DNA of 64,000 bases from Arthrobacter oryzae (GCF_003634095.1 NZ_RBIR01000004.1:124001-188000), one strand, 5' to 3'. Shown: positions 37,208-48,115, counted from the stretch's first letter. The notes: generated by a model not told the origin, from the sequence alone. Program-made: numbers and translations.

Positions 37208-38959
37208 CTAGATCCAGGAAGGCATCCACATCCGCACGCGCCACTCCTGGTACGGGATCACCTCGGCGGTCCAGACGGGATAGAAGAATGCGGACAGCAG
37301 CACGGCCGCCACGACAAAGAGCGCCACCAGGTAGAACCCGGACCGCCGACGCCACAGGGGGTCGCTGCGCTGGCCCAGAACCAGCCCCAGGCAATAGACC
37401 AGCGCCAGCACCAGGAACGGTTCAAAGGACACGGCGTAGAAGAAAAACGTGGTGCGCTCCGGATACATGAACCAGGGCAGGTAACCGGCGGCCACCCCTG
37501 CCAGGACGGCACCGGCCCGCCAGTCCCGGCGCCCGGCCCACCAGAACAACAGGACGCCCAGACCTATGGCCGCACTCCACCAGATCAGCGGATTTCCCAC
37601 CGAGAGGATGGCACTGGTGCAGTTGCTGACGTCGCAGCCCGGGCTGCCCCGGCCGGGGGACTCGTAGAAGAAGGACGTCGGCCGGCCCATGACCAGCCAG
37701 CTCCACGGACTGGCCTCGTAGGGGTGGTCCGAGCTCAGGCCCTGATGGAACTTGTACGCTTCAATATGGTAGTGGGCCAGTGACCGCAGGGCGTCCGGCA
37801 GCCAGCCCCATTCGGCCGAAGGATTCGCCTCGGCCCAGTGCCGGAAGTAGGCGTCGGTGGACCGGAACCAGCCCGTCCACGTGGCGGTGTAGACCACCGC
37901 GGCCACCGGCACGATGCTCAGGAAGGCCGGGATGCCGTCTTTGAGGATGCCGCCGCTGATCCAGGCACGGACGCCGGCTATCCGCCGGGCGCTGAGGTCC
38001 CAAAATACGGTCAGCAGGCCGAATCCCGCCATGAAGAACAGGGCGGACCATTTCGTGCCGACGGCCAGGCCCAGGCAGACGGCTGCGGCGAGGCGCCACC
38101 ACCGGACGCCGAGCCAGGGCCCGGCGGTGAGCTGGAGCGCCGAGGGGCGGCCCGTAGGAGATGAGGCGGCCTGCCGGCCCAGCCGGGCGGCCAGCCGCCG
38201 CCGGCCGTCGTCGCGGTCCATTAGCAGGGCGCCGAACGCGGCCAGGATCCAGAACATGAGGAAGATATCCAGTAGCGAGGTCCGGGACATGACGAGGTGG
38301 TGGCCGTCCACGGCGAGCAGGACGCCGGCAACGGCGCCCAGGGTCAGCGAGCGGAAGAGCTTCTGCGCGATCAGCGCCAGCAAGAAGATGGACAGTGTTC
38401 CCGTCAGGGCCGCGCCGAACCGCCAGCCGAACGGATTGTCTGCGCCGAACAGCCACATGCCCGCGGCAATCATCCATTTGCCGACCGGCGGGTGCACCAC
38501 GTACTCCGGCGCGTTCAGCAGCACGCCCGGATTGCCGGCGATGAAGGAATCGTTCGCCCGGTCTGGCCAGCTGCGTTCGTAGCCGCTGATCAGGAACGAA
38601 TACGCGTCCTTGACGTAGTAGGTTTCGTCGAAGACCAGGTTGCGCGGCGTGTCCAGCCGGACGAAGCGCAGGACCCCGCCCAGGGCCGCCGTCAGGGTGG
38701 GAATGAGCCAGTACCAGAGCCGCAGCGACGCCGGGTAGTCCCGCCAGCTCCGGAGGCTGCCGATCAGGCGTTCCGTGAGGGCGTCGGTGGTAAAGGCCTC
38801 GGCGGGGCGGCTGATCCAGCGGTGCCCCTCAAGATTGCGGCCGGTGCCAGACCGGCCCTGCCGGCCGGCTCGGCCTTTGGGGCCGCTCCGGCCTGATGTC
38901 GGCGATGCTGCGGGGTCTGCCTCGGGCGTCCGCGTGGGGGTCTGGGTCACGTTGCCCAT
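37208..38959 (-). CDS. pmt: Dolichyl/polyprenyl-phosphate-mannose protein mannosyltransferase
   Basis: The 583-residue polytopic protein has the Pmt signature VFDETYYVKDAYSF with the catalytic Asp-Glu pair in the first extracytoplasmic loop, VVHPPVGKWMI after it, and about eleven hydrophobic segments. It transfers mannose from polyprenyl-phosphate mannose to Ser/Thr of secreted proteins. It is divergent to rsmI with a 57-base gap, exactly as Rv1002c/Rv1003 in M. tuberculosis (recalled). I chose ATG at 38959 (MGNVTQTPTRTPE) because the longer frame only runs through rsmI antisense. The first 60 residues are basic and low-complexity. Confidence 0.93.
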   Translation of the reverse strand: MGNVTQTPTRTPEADPAASPTSGRSGPKGRAGRQGRSGTGRNLEGHRWISRPAEAFTTDALTERLIGSLRSWRDYPASLRLWYWLIPTLTAALGGVLRFVRLDTPRNLVFDETYYVKDAYSFLISGYERSWPDRANDSFIAGNPGVLLNAPEYVVHPPVGKWMIAAGMWLFGADNPFGWRFGAALTGTLSIFLLALIAQKLFRSLTLGAVAGVLLAVDGHHLVMSRTSLLDIFLMFWILAAFGALLMDRDDGRRRLAARLGRQAASSPTGRPSALQLTAGPWLGVRWWRLAAAVCLGLAVGTKWSALFFMAGFGLLTVFWDLSARRIAGVRAWISGGILKDGIPAFLSIVPVAAVVYTATWTGWFRSTDAYFRHWAEANPSAEWGWLPDALRSLAHYHIEAYKFHQGLSSDHPYEASPWSWLVMGRPTSFFYESPGRGSPGCDVSNCTSAILSVGNPLIWWSAAIGLGVLLFWWAGRRDWRAGAVLAGVAAGYLPWFMYPERTTFFFYAVSFEPFLVLALVYCLGLVLGQRSDPLWRRRSGFYLVALFVVAAVLLSAFFYPVWTAEVIPYQEWRVRMWMPSWI

Positions 38960-39016
38960 GCTACCTTTCGCGGCTGTGCCCGCAGGGCCGCGGCCCGGCG
39001 GCAGTAGGCTGGTCCT

Positions 39017-39940
39017 GTGGACCACGAACCCAGCACTTCCCCCCAGCTTCCCCCCGACGACGCATACGACAGTGCACCCGGCGGCCTGCCTGCCGCCGCC
39101 GCCGGCGGCCCCGGCAGAATCGTCCTTGCCGCGACGCCGATCGGTAACGCCGGCGATGCCTCTGCGCGTCTCGTGGAGCTGCTGACGACGGCGGACATCG
39201 TCGCCGCCGAGGACACCCGGCGGCTGCACCGCCTCGTGCAGAACCTCGGCATCACCGTGGCCGGGCGAATCATCAGCTATCACGAGCACAATGAGGCGGC
39301 CAAGACCGGCGAGCTGCTTGACCAGGTGCGGGCCGGGAAGACCCTGGTCATGGTGACCGATGCCGGCATGCCGTCCGTGTCGGACCCGGGGTTCCGGCTC
39401 GTGGAAGGCGCCGTCGCGGCCGGTCTGACCGTCACCGCGGCACCCGGGCCTTCCGCCGTGCTGACTGCCCTGGCCCTGTCCGGACTCCCGACCGACCGCT
39501 TCTGCTTCGAAGGATTCCTGCCCCGCAAGGCCGGCGAGCGATCCTCCCGGCTGGCGGACCTCGACACGGAGCGGCGCACCATGGTGTTCTTCGAGGCGCC
39601 GCACCGGCTGGAGCCGATGCTGCGGGCGCTGCACGAACGCTTCGGCGCCGACCGGCGGGCCGCTGTGTGCCGTGAACTCACGAAGACCTACGAAGAAGTC
39701 ATCCGCGGCACCCTGCGCGACCTGCTGCGCTGGGCCGAAACGAATGAGGTCCGCGGCGAGATCGCCGTCGTGGTGGGCGGCGCCCCGGAACGCGAACCGG
39801 GCCGCCCCGAGGACCACGTGGCGGCCGTCAATGGGCTGATCTCCCAGGGCATCCGGCTGAAGGAGGCCGTCGCGGCGGTGGCCGAGGACGCGAAAGTCAG
39901 CAAGCGCGAGCTCTATTCCGCGGTGCTCGCAGCACGGTGA
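39017..39940 (+). CDS. rsmI: 16S rRNA (cytidine1402-2'-O)-methyltransferase
   Basis: The 307-residue tetrapyrrole-methylase-fold protein has the RsmI signatures LAATPIGNAGDASARLVELLTTAD, VAAEDTRRLHRLVQ, TDAGMPSVSDPG and APGPSAVLTALALSGLPTD. It methylates the ribose of C1402 in the decoding centre using SAM. A GTG at 39017 is the likely start; the first 30 residues are a non-conserved Pro/Ala-rich stretch. It is followed by about 240 bases before gabD. Confidence 0.95.
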   Translation: MDHEPSTSPQLPPDDAYDSAPGGLPAAAAGGPGRIVLAATPIGNAGDASARLVELLTTADIVAAEDTRRLHRLVQNLGITVAGRIISYHEHNEAAKTGELLDQVRAGKTLVMVTDAGMPSVSDPGFRLVEGAVAAGLTVTAAPGPSAVLTALALSGLPTDRFCFEGFLPRKAGERSSRLADLDTERRTMVFFEAPHRLEPMLRALHERFGADRRAAVCRELTKTYEEVIRGTLRDLLRWAETNEVRGEIAVVVGGAPEREPGRPEDHVAAVNGLISQGIRLKEAVAAVAEDAKVSKRELYSAVLAAR

Positions 39941-40004
39941 TCCGGGCGGCGGGATAAGCGCCGCGGGGACCTCGCCGCCACGCGGACCCGCGATCGGCAT
40001 TGGT

Positions 40005-40018
40005 TGTGCAGCTGCACA
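40005..40018. promoter_or_regulatory. 14-bp perfect palindrome upstream of gabD
   Basis: TGTGCAGCTGCACA is a perfect palindrome 164 bases before the gabD start, flanked by two CGATCGG copies (39991 and 40029 regions). It is a good candidate operator for a dimeric regulator. No clear promoter hexamers could be aligned with it. The rest of 39941-40181 shows no gene. Confidence 0.4.
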
Positions 40019-40181
40019 GCACATTCTCGATCGGGTAGTGCGCGCATGCATAGACTTGCCCGCAGGCGCCGCAGTACCGTGGCAGTAATCCAGACGCCCG
40101 GGCCTGTGGGAACGAGCGCCTCAACCAAGAACCTAGCGCCAACCGGCTAGGGCCAAACGAATTGCTGACGAGGGAGTCGTT

Positions 40182-41687
40182 GTGACTGTAACTGCCCAGC
40201 CCATTGTTTCCGCGGAGCGGGAGAGGGCCTTGCTGGCCTCCGTCCCGACGGGCCTGCTGATCAACGGCGAATGGCGTCCGGCCGCGTCCGGGAAGACCTT
40301 CGAGGTTGAGGATCCGGCAACGGGCAAGGTGCTCCTGAGCATCGCCGACGCCGGCCCCGAGGACGGCAAAGCGGCGCTCGACGCGGCCGCCGCCGCGCAG
40401 GAGTCCTGGGCTAAGGTCCCGCCGCGCGAACGCGGGGAAATCCTGCGCCGCGCCTTCGAACTGGTCACCGAGCGGGCCGAGGACTTCGCGCTGCTGATGA
40501 CCCTGGAAATGGGCAAGCCGCTGGCCGAGGCCCGCGGCGAGGTCACCTACGGCGCGGAGTTCCTGCGCTGGTTCTCCGAGGAAGCCGTCCGCGCGTTCGG
40601 CCGCTACTCGGTGTCCCCGGACGGGAAATCCCGGCTGCTGGTGACCAAGAAGCCGGTAGGCCCCTGCCTGCTGATCACCCCGTGGAACTTCCCGCTGGCG
40701 ATGGCCACCCGCAAGATCGCCCCGGCCGTCGCCGCCGGCTGCACCATGGTGCTCAAGTCCGCGAACCTGACACCGCTGACCTCCCAGCTCTTTGCCGCCG
40801 TGATGCTCGAGGCCGGGCTGCCGGCCGGCGTCCTGAACGTCATCCCCACCTCCACCGCGGGCGCAACCACCGGTCCGCTGATCAAGGACTCCCGGCTGCG
40901 GAAGCTGTCCTTCACCGGCTCCACCGAAGTGGGCCGCCGGCTGCTCGCCGACGCCTCCGAAACCGTGCTGCGGACCTCGATGGAGCTCGGCGGCAACGCC
41001 CCGTTCGTGGTGTTCGAGGACGCCGACGTCGATGCCGCCGTCGCCGGTGCGATGCTGGCTAAGCTGCGGAACATGGGCGAGGCCTGCACCGCGGCGAACC
41101 GGTTCATCGTCCACGAGTCCGTCGCGGACGAGTTCGCGGAGAAGTTCGCCGCGAAGATGGCTGACATGACCACCGCCCGTGGCACCGAGGCCGACTCCAA
41201 GGTGGGCCCGCTGATCGATGCGAAGAGCCGGGACAAGGTCCACGAACTTGTCACCGACGCCGTCGCCGCCGGAGCGGTCACGGTGACCGGAGGCTCCGCC
41301 GTCGAGGGTCCGGGCTACTTCTACCAGCCGACCATCCTCAAGGGCGTCACCGAGGGCACCCGGATCCTGTCCGAGGAAATCTTCGGCCCCGTCGCGCCGA
41401 TCATCACGTTCGACACCGAGGACGAGGCAGTACGGCTCGCGAACAACACCGAGTACGGCCTCGTGGCCTACGTCTTCACCAGGGACCTCAACCGCGGGAT
41501 CCGGATGGGCGAGCGCCTCGAGACCGGCATGCTGGGCCTGAACGCCGGCGTGGTGTCCAACGCCGCGGCACCGTTCGGCGGGGTCAAGCAGTCCGGCCTG
41601 GGCCGCGAAGGCGGACTCGAGGGCATCGAGGAGTACCTCTACACCCAGTACATCGGCATCGCCGACCCCTACGCCGGCCAGGCCTAG
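40182..41687 (+). CDS. gabD: Succinate-semialdehyde dehydrogenase (NADP+)
   Basis: The 501-residue aldehyde dehydrogenase has the cofactor fold loop FTGSTEVGRRL, the catalytic glutamate in MELGGNAPFVVFEDADVDAAV and the catalytic cysteine in NMGEACTAANRF. The early WNFPLAMATRKIAPAVAAGCTMVLKSA block and the overall match favour the GabD group, which oxidises succinate semialdehyde to succinate in GABA and related catabolism. Other aldehyde dehydrogenase substrates cannot be excluded. The GTG start at 40182 has GAGGGAG about eight bases upstream. No GABA transaminase lies next to it. It converges with the transglutaminase gene after 38 bases. Confidence 0.88.
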   Translation: MTVTAQPIVSAERERALLASVPTGLLINGEWRPAASGKTFEVEDPATGKVLLSIADAGPEDGKAALDAAAAAQESWAKVPPRERGEILRRAFELVTERAEDFALLMTLEMGKPLAEARGEVTYGAEFLRWFSEEAVRAFGRYSVSPDGKSRLLVTKKPVGPCLLITPWNFPLAMATRKIAPAVAAGCTMVLKSANLTPLTSQLFAAVMLEAGLPAGVLNVIPTSTAGATTGPLIKDSRLRKLSFTGSTEVGRRLLADASETVLRTSMELGGNAPFVVFEDADVDAAVAGAMLAKLRNMGEACTAANRFIVHESVADEFAEKFAAKMADMTTARGTEADSKVGPLIDAKSRDKVHELVTDAVAAGAVTVTGGSAVEGPGYFYQPTILKGVTEGTRILSEEIFGPVAPIITFDTEDEAVRLANNTEYGLVAYVFTRDLNRGIRMGERLETGMLGLNAGVVSNAAAPFGGVKQSGLGREGGLEGIEEYLYTQYIGIADPYAGQA

Positions 41688-41725
41688 AGGAAACCACCCG
41701 GTAGCGGGCGCCTGACGGCGGCCCG

Positions 41726-44254
41726 CTACCCCCGGCGCACCCGGCGTGCGGTATTGCGGATCTGCCCCCAGACCCCCGCGATCCACCGCCGGGTGCGTTG
41801 TGCTGTCCCGGCAGGGACCCTGCGGGGCAGGGCACGCCGCCAGCCGGACATGACCGACGGCGGCAGCCATTCCGCGCGCAGCCGCACCAGGGGCTTCGCG
41901 TGGGCCCGCAGCGAGTCCTGCACGAGCGCGATCCGCGCCGCGGCCGAGCCGGCCGGGTTCGCGGATTCCGGGTTCCCGCCCCTCCCGCCTGAACCGCCGG
42001 TGCCCCCCGCGCCGGAGGGGCGGCCGTACTTCTCACGTTCAAAGTCCTCGGTCAGGGCTGCCGCGGCCCGCTGCCCGGGCCCGTCGCCGGGTTCGCCCAG
42101 CGCCGCCGAGGCGCGCAGCCGCTGGAAGAAATGCCGCGGCGTCTCACTCGCCAGGGGCCCCACGCCGTAGTCCGTGGCCAGGTCCCGCAGCTCCGCCCAG
42201 GCCGGCAGTGCCGACGCGGGCGCGGCCCCTGAACCGCGGCGGTCCGCCGTCCTCAGCCTGCGGCGCCGCACACCGCCGCGCACGAGCCGGGGGGAGGCCA
42301 CGAGCAGCGCCAGCAGCAGCGCCGCACCAACGCCGTAGAACGCCTGCGCCGGGATCGCGTTCCCGGACGCCGGTGCCGCGGCACCCGGAAGGGGAACCGG
42401 GGCCGCCGTGGGTGCAGCCGCCGCGCTGGAACGGCCCCCCGGAGTCAGGGCGTCGTTGCGTTCATTGGTGCTGGCGCCGCTGGGAGTGGAAGCCGCCATG
42501 GCGTAGGCCGGCACAACGCCGCGGGAGGGCGTCGGCTCAAACGGAACCCAGCCGATGCCTTGGAAGTAAAGCTCCGGCCAGGCATGGGCGTCCCGGGCAT
42601 CGACCTCGAACTCCGGCAGCGGCCCCTGGCCGGAGACAGCCACGGTGGTCCCGGTGGAACGCCCCGGCGCGTAGCCCACGGCGATCCTGCTGGGAATGCC
42701 CTCAAGCCTGGCCATGACAGCCATGGCAGAGGCGAAATGAATGCAGTAGCCGCTCTTCACGGTCAGGAAGTCCGCCAGTACGGACAGCCCGTTGCCGTCG
42801 TAGCCGCCCTGCACGGGAGACTGCAGCGAATAGGTGAATTCGAGGGACCGGAGATACTTCTGGATGGCCATGGCCCGCGCATACGGCGTGACGGCTCCGG
42901 CGGTCACGGAATCGGCTGTGGTGCGCACAATCTCCGGAACGTTCGAGGGCTGACGGAGAAACTGTTCCGGAATCCCGCGCACCGGTTCGGTGGCCCGGGC
43001 CAGCAGCGCGGCGGTGAGCCGGGGGGTGACGGAGGTGACCACGTACTGCTGGTCGCGGGAATTCGTGTCCACACCCTTGATGCTGAGCGTGGCCGGATCC
43101 CAGCTCCAGCGTCCGGTGAGGCCGCTGATCGATTCCGGCGCGTAGGGGGCGGGAAGGTAGGGACTCGTGTACTGCCCGGTGTTGACGGCAGTCGTCACGC
43201 GGGACTGCGTCGCGACCGTATCAAGTCCGGAATCGATCCGGTCCGTTCCCTGCTGGCGGGTGGAGTCCCGGTCATCGGGTGCCCAGGAATCGCCGTCAAA
43301 GCTGTCCACTGTCACCGAGCGCAGATACGGCGTCGTGGGCGCGTTTGTCGAGAAGGTGATCCTGCCGGCGCCGGAGGGGCTGCGCAGGCTGCTGCCGAGG
43401 CTGATCATCGGGTTCAAACCGGTGGCGCCGCCGAACGGGTTCAGCCGCGATCCCTGCGGGAACGTCCCCTGGTCAAAGCCCGGAATCACCGGCTGCAGGA
43501 GCAGCGTGACGGCCAGCGCCATGGCGGCCGTGACCGCGGCGCGGCGCAGCTGCCCGGGGTTCCTGGCGGTGTCGGCCCGGGTGCCGGCATCCGGGGCGAA
43601 CCAATGGCTGCACGCAAGGATGAACAGATAGCCGGCGGCGGCCCCGACAAACCCGAGAACCCCCACGCTCTGCGGCTTGACCATGGCCGGCACCACGAGG
43701 ATTGCCAGGATCGCGAGTCCGCTGGTGGCCGGCAGCGCCAGCCGGAACGCCAGCGCATCTATGAGGATTACCAGCAGCCCGAGCACGGCACAGATCAGCA
43801 TGACGATCCCGGCATTGGGGGCCACCGGAGTGCTCTCGGCCAGGACGGTCTCGCTGGCCCGCCGGAGGAACTTTCCCAGGTAGTTCAGGGTCTCCGGGGA
43901 CGGGATGATCCCGGCGATGCTGTGCTGCCGGAAAAAGGTGAAGGTCAGGTCCAGGATGAGCGCTGCGAGGCCGCCGGCAGCCACGAGCCACGCCGGGGCG
44001 CGCACTGACCGGAGCATCGCCATGGAGACGGTGACGGCCAGGACGGTGGTGAACACGGGGGAGTACCAGGCCCATCCCCGCAGCACGCCGTTGAGCCCGA
44101 GGGCGGCACCAGCCACAGCCACCGCGACGGCGGCCGCCATCACCCAGGGCTGGGGGCCGGTCCCCAGCCGTCGGGGCACCGCACCGGCGGCCGGGACCGA
44201 GGATCGTTCGGTGCCGGAGGACGGGTCCGTGCCGCGGTGGGGTGCGAGGGTCAC
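41726..44254 (-). CDS. Transglutaminase-like membrane protein (TgpA type)
   Basis: The 842-residue protein has about seven hydrophobic segments in its first 240 residues, an exported domain with a transglutaminase core (catalytic triad in KSGYCIHFASA, DAHAWPELYF and PFEPTPS), another membrane helix near 620 and a cytoplasmic tail. The family is TgpA/TransglutA, found with MoxR and DUF58 proteins; the reaction is unknown. I chose GTG at 44254, overlapping the DUF58 stop by four bases (GTGA). The longer frame to 44755 only reads through the DUF58 gene. This is the last gene of the three-gene operon. Confidence 0.9.
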   Translation of the reverse strand: MTLAPHRGTDPSSGTERSSVPAAGAVPRRLGTGPQPWVMAAAVAVAVAGAALGLNGVLRGWAWYSPVFTTVLAVTVSMAMLRSVRAPAWLVAAGGLAALILDLTFTFFRQHSIAGIIPSPETLNYLGKFLRRASETVLAESTPVAPNAGIVMLICAVLGLLVILIDALAFRLALPATSGLAILAILVVPAMVKPQSVGVLGFVGAAAGYLFILACSHWFAPDAGTRADTARNPGQLRRAAVTAAMALAVTLLLQPVIPGFDQGTFPQGSRLNPFGGATGLNPMISLGSSLRSPSGAGRITFSTNAPTTPYLRSVTVDSFDGDSWAPDDRDSTRQQGTDRIDSGLDTVATQSRVTTAVNTGQYTSPYLPAPYAPESISGLTGRWSWDPATLSIKGVDTNSRDQQYVVTSVTPRLTAALLARATEPVRGIPEQFLRQPSNVPEIVRTTADSVTAGAVTPYARAMAIQKYLRSLEFTYSLQSPVQGGYDGNGLSVLADFLTVKSGYCIHFASAMAVMARLEGIPSRIAVGYAPGRSTGTTVAVSGQGPLPEFEVDARDAHAWPELYFQGIGWVPFEPTPSRGVVPAYAMAASTPSGASTNERNDALTPGGRSSAAAAPTAAPVPLPGAAAPASGNAIPAQAFYGVGAALLLALLVASPRLVRGGVRRRRLRTADRRGSGAAPASALPAWAELRDLATDYGVGPLASETPRHFFQRLRASAALGEPGDGPGQRAAAALTEDFEREKYGRPSGAGGTGGSGGRGGNPESANPAGSAAARIALVQDSLRAHAKPLVRLRAEWLPPSVMSGWRRALPRRVPAGTAQRTRRWIAGVWGQIRNTARRVRRG

Positions 44255-45768
44255 GGCCGGCCCCCCGCGCCGCGGCGGACATCGGCGGCCGCGGACATGG
44301 CCGGGTCTGCCTCGTCGAAGGCGGCCCAGGCGGCGGCCAGCGGGCTCCGGGCGGACACCGCCACGGCCCGCCATCCGCCCAGCCGCAGCGCCTCCAGTAC
44401 CTCGGGCACTTCGCCCGAAGCGGTCGCCTGGTCGGAGACGAGCAGGGCGAAGGCGTTCGCGCCGAACCCGGCCGCCGGAGACAGCGCCCGGGCCTCTGCC
44501 GGCGTCAGGCGGCCCAGGACCGCCAGGATCGGTCCCCGCAGCCGGTGGGCGGAGAGCTTGTCCATGAGGGCGTCGTCGAACGCCTGCGGAGCCGTCGCCG
44601 TTCCTGCAACTCCCCGGGAGCGGGAGGCTCCGGCCCCGGGAAAGGCAGCCCCGTTCGCCGCGGGGCCGGGCCGCTGGCCCGGCTGCGGGGCGCGGCCGCG
44701 GTAGGCGGAGTGCGGGCCGGTGAGCTGGATGGCGGCCAGGCTTTCCGCGATGCACTGCAGCCCCGACGCCCCGGTGTACTCCTCCGCCTCCGGATCAGGG
44801 GCGGAGGGCGAATGCCGGAAGGCCGGAGCGCCTGCGCTGTCCAGGAACCGCAGGGAGTAGTTGCGTTCCGCGAGGTGCGCGGCGATTGACATGGCCGCCG
44901 TGACGGCCCATTCGAAGGCATCGCAAGTGAGCAGCTCATGGCCATCGCCCTCCGCGGTCGCTCCGGGGCCGGCCCCGGAGGAAAATGCGCCGTGACCGGA
45001 CACACCGTGGGGATATGCCGCGAGGCGCTGGTCCAGGATGATGGTCGCCTCGGGGGTCGTGACGGATTCCTCCTGCCGCACCATGAGGGATCCGTGACGG
45101 GCGGTGGCCGCCCAGTGGACCCGGCGCATCGGATCCCCGTGGCGGTATTCGCGGGTCATGACGTCGTCGTCGCTCGGATTCGCCCGGACCCGTGTGGCCG
45201 TGACGCCGTCGTGTCCGCGCGCGCCTGCCAGCCCAGTCCCCGGGAGCTCCACGGCCGCGGGCGTCACGGTCAGGAGGTCGCCGTCGTCAATCGCGTGACG
45301 GTTGAAGGACAGCCCGAAGGGATCGCTGAACTCGGCCGTGACGGGCCCGATCAGGAACTGGCCGCGCTTGGCCGAGCGAACGTGATACTCGTAGCGGCTG
45401 GTGCCGCCGGCGGAGCTGCGGGCAGGGAAGCGGAAGACGGGGGACTCGCCCAACCGGGCGGGCAGGTGCTCTTCCATGATCGCGTGGCCCGTCCCTGCCC
45501 CGGTCCGGGCGACAGCCAGCCGTACCGTGGTGCGCGCGGACGTTTCGACCGGCGACGGGCTGAACTCGCGGTAGACCCGGAATCTCGGTTTCAGGACGCG
45601 GGTTCCGGCCAGGGAGAGCAGAGGCAGAACGAGCAGCAGGACGGCCAAGGCCAGCAAGTCCCGGCGCCCCATGATCTGGGCGGCGAGCAGGGACAGCGCG
45701 CCAGCGCCGAGGAGACCCCAGCCGCGGGTGCTGAAGATGTGTCCCGGGAACTGATCCCTCCACGCCAC
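44251..45768 (-). CDS. DUF58-domain membrane protein
   Basis: The 505-residue protein starts with two hydrophobic segments (about residues 15-55) and carries the DUF58 signature TREYRHGDPMRRVHWAATARHGSLMVRQEE, followed by a VWA-like part. DUF58 proteins act with MoxR ATPases, possibly as chaperoned metal-binding partners. It lies 14 bases after the moxR stop and overlaps the transglutaminase gene by four bases. An unusual Pro/Gly/Arg-rich insertion (about 300-360) interrupts the C-terminal half. Confidence 0.9.
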   Translation of the reverse strand: MAWRDQFPGHIFSTRGWGLLGAGALSLLAAQIMGRRDLLALAVLLLVLPLLSLAGTRVLKPRFRVYREFSPSPVETSARTTVRLAVARTGAGTGHAIMEEHLPARLGESPVFRFPARSSAGGTSRYEYHVRSAKRGQFLIGPVTAEFSDPFGLSFNRHAIDDGDLLTVTPAAVELPGTGLAGARGHDGVTATRVRANPSDDDVMTREYRHGDPMRRVHWAATARHGSLMVRQEESVTTPEATIILDQRLAAYPHGVSGHGAFSSGAGPGATAEGDGHELLTCDAFEWAVTAAMSIAAHLAERNYSLRFLDSAGAPAFRHSPSAPDPEAEEYTGASGLQCIAESLAAIQLTGPHSAYRGRAPQPGQRPGPAANGAAFPGAGASRSRGVAGTATAPQAFDDALMDKLSAHRLRGPILAVLGRLTPAEARALSPAAGFGANAFALLVSDQATASGEVPEVLEALRLGGWRAVAVSARSPLAAAWAAFDEADPAMSAAADVRRGAGGRP

Positions 45769-45782
45769 GGCTGAACCGTCTC

Positions 45783-46943
<1,161 letters not shown>

Positions 46944-47021
46944 CGGCAGCCTTTCAGCACTGGTGGGTCACGGAACGGACCGGCAACGGCCGCCGGGCCC
47001 CGCAGTGGGGTTCGCCTGTTT

Positions 47022-47092
47022 CCTTACGGGTACAACCCCCGGGTAAAACCCTTACGGGTAAAACTCAGGGTACTAACAGACTACTAACACAA
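47022..47092. promoter_or_regulatory. Direct repeats between moxR and tatD
   Basis: CCTTACGGGTA occurs at 47022-47032 and 47050-47060, and TACTAACA at 47071-47078 and 47082-47089. The second pair is spaced by exactly 11 bases, one helical turn, as for sites of response regulators that bind side by side. The stretch is AT-richer than its surroundings and lies 79-206 bases upstream of one or the other divergent start codon. Confidence 0.4.
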
Positions 47093-47148
47093 CTGCCGGG
47101 CCTGACAGAGAGTTCCGGGGAATTCTGGGGGCCGGTTAGGGTGGAAGA

Positions 47149-48036
47149 ATGCTCAACCCCCTCACCCCTGTTCCGTTCCGGCCGCCCGGACATGACGGCG
47201 GCGGACGCGGCGGCTATCCACCCGCGCCGGAGCCGCTGCCCGTCCCGGTCATGGACAACCACACCCACCTGGACTTTCCCGACGCGGAGCTCCCGGTCAG
47301 CGTCAAGGACGCCCTCGACGCCGCCGCCGCGGTGGGCGTCCAGGGTGCCGTGCAGGTGGGCTGCGACCTCGAATCGTCCCGCTTTACGGTCAAGGCCGTG
47401 GACCTCGATTCACGGCTGCTGGGCGCCGTCGCCCTCCACCCCAACGACGCTCCCGACTATGCCCGGCGCGGTGAGCTGGAGAGCGCCCTCGCCGAGATCG
47501 AAGCGCTGGCCGCCCACCCGCGGATCCGGGCAATCGGCGAGACCGGCCTCGACTTCTTCCGGACCGAGGGGGAGGGGCTGGCCCACCAGCGCTACTCGTT
47601 CCGCCGTCACATCGACATCGCCAAGCGGCTCGGACTGACGCTGCAGATCCACGACCGGGACGCCCACGACGACGTCGTCCAGGTGCTGCGCGAAGAGGGG
47701 GCCCCGGAGAGCGTGGTCTTCCACTGCTTTTCCGGGGACGAGGCGCTGGCCCGGACCTGCAACGCGGAGGGCTGGTACATGTCCTTCGCCGGAACCGTGA
47801 CCTTCAAGAACGCGTCAAACCTGAGGGCGGCCCTGGCCATCGCAGAGCCGGCCCGGATCCTGGTTGAGACCGACGCGCCGTTCCTGACCCCGCACCCGCA
47901 CCGCGGCCGCCCGAATGCCAGCTACATGGTTCCGTATACGGTGCGGGCCATGGCCGATGTGACCGGATCGGAACTTTCCGGGCTGTGCGCGCAGATCGCC
48001 GAAAATACCGTGCGGGCATACGGATCCTGGGCCTGA
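47149..48036 (+). CDS. tatD: TatD-family metal-dependent deoxyribonuclease
   Basis: The 295-residue TIM-barrel protein has the metal-binding DNHTHLDFP, the IGETGLDFF motif, ligand histidines in LQIHDRDAHDD and FHCFSGDEA, and VETDAPFLTPHPHRGRPNASY. TatD proteins are 3'-exonucleases linked to DNA repair. It precedes rpfB, ksgA and ispE exactly as in M. tuberculosis (Rv1008-Rv1011, recalled), but the usual metG upstream is replaced by the MoxR operon. The first 33 residues are a Pro/Gly-rich addition, and the ATG at 47149 follows GGTGGAAG. Confidence 0.92.
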   Translation: MLNPLTPVPFRPPGHDGGGRGGYPPAPEPLPVPVMDNHTHLDFPDAELPVSVKDALDAAAAVGVQGAVQVGCDLESSRFTVKAVDLDSRLLGAVALHPNDAPDYARRGELESALAEIEALAAHPRIRAIGETGLDFFRTEGEGLAHQRYSFRRHIDIAKRLGLTLQIHDRDAHDDVVQVLREEGAPESVVFHCFSGDEALARTCNAEGWYMSFAGTVTFKNASNLRAALAIAEPARILVETDAPFLTPHPHRGRPNASYMVPYTVRAMADVTGSELSGLCAQIAENTVRAYGSWA

Positions 48037-48085
48037 AACAGGCCCGGCGGGCCCCTCCTTTTCCATACCGGGTATGCATCATTTC

Positions 48086-48115
48086 TTGGTTGCTTTATAA
48101 CGCTACGGTTACAGT
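48086..48115 (+). promoter_or_regulatory. Candidate rpfB promoter
   Basis: TTGGTT (48086-48091) and TACAGT (48110-48115) are spaced by 18 bases. If used, it gives a leader of about 220 nt before the rpfB start, consistent with the structured region that follows. Confidence 0.4.
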
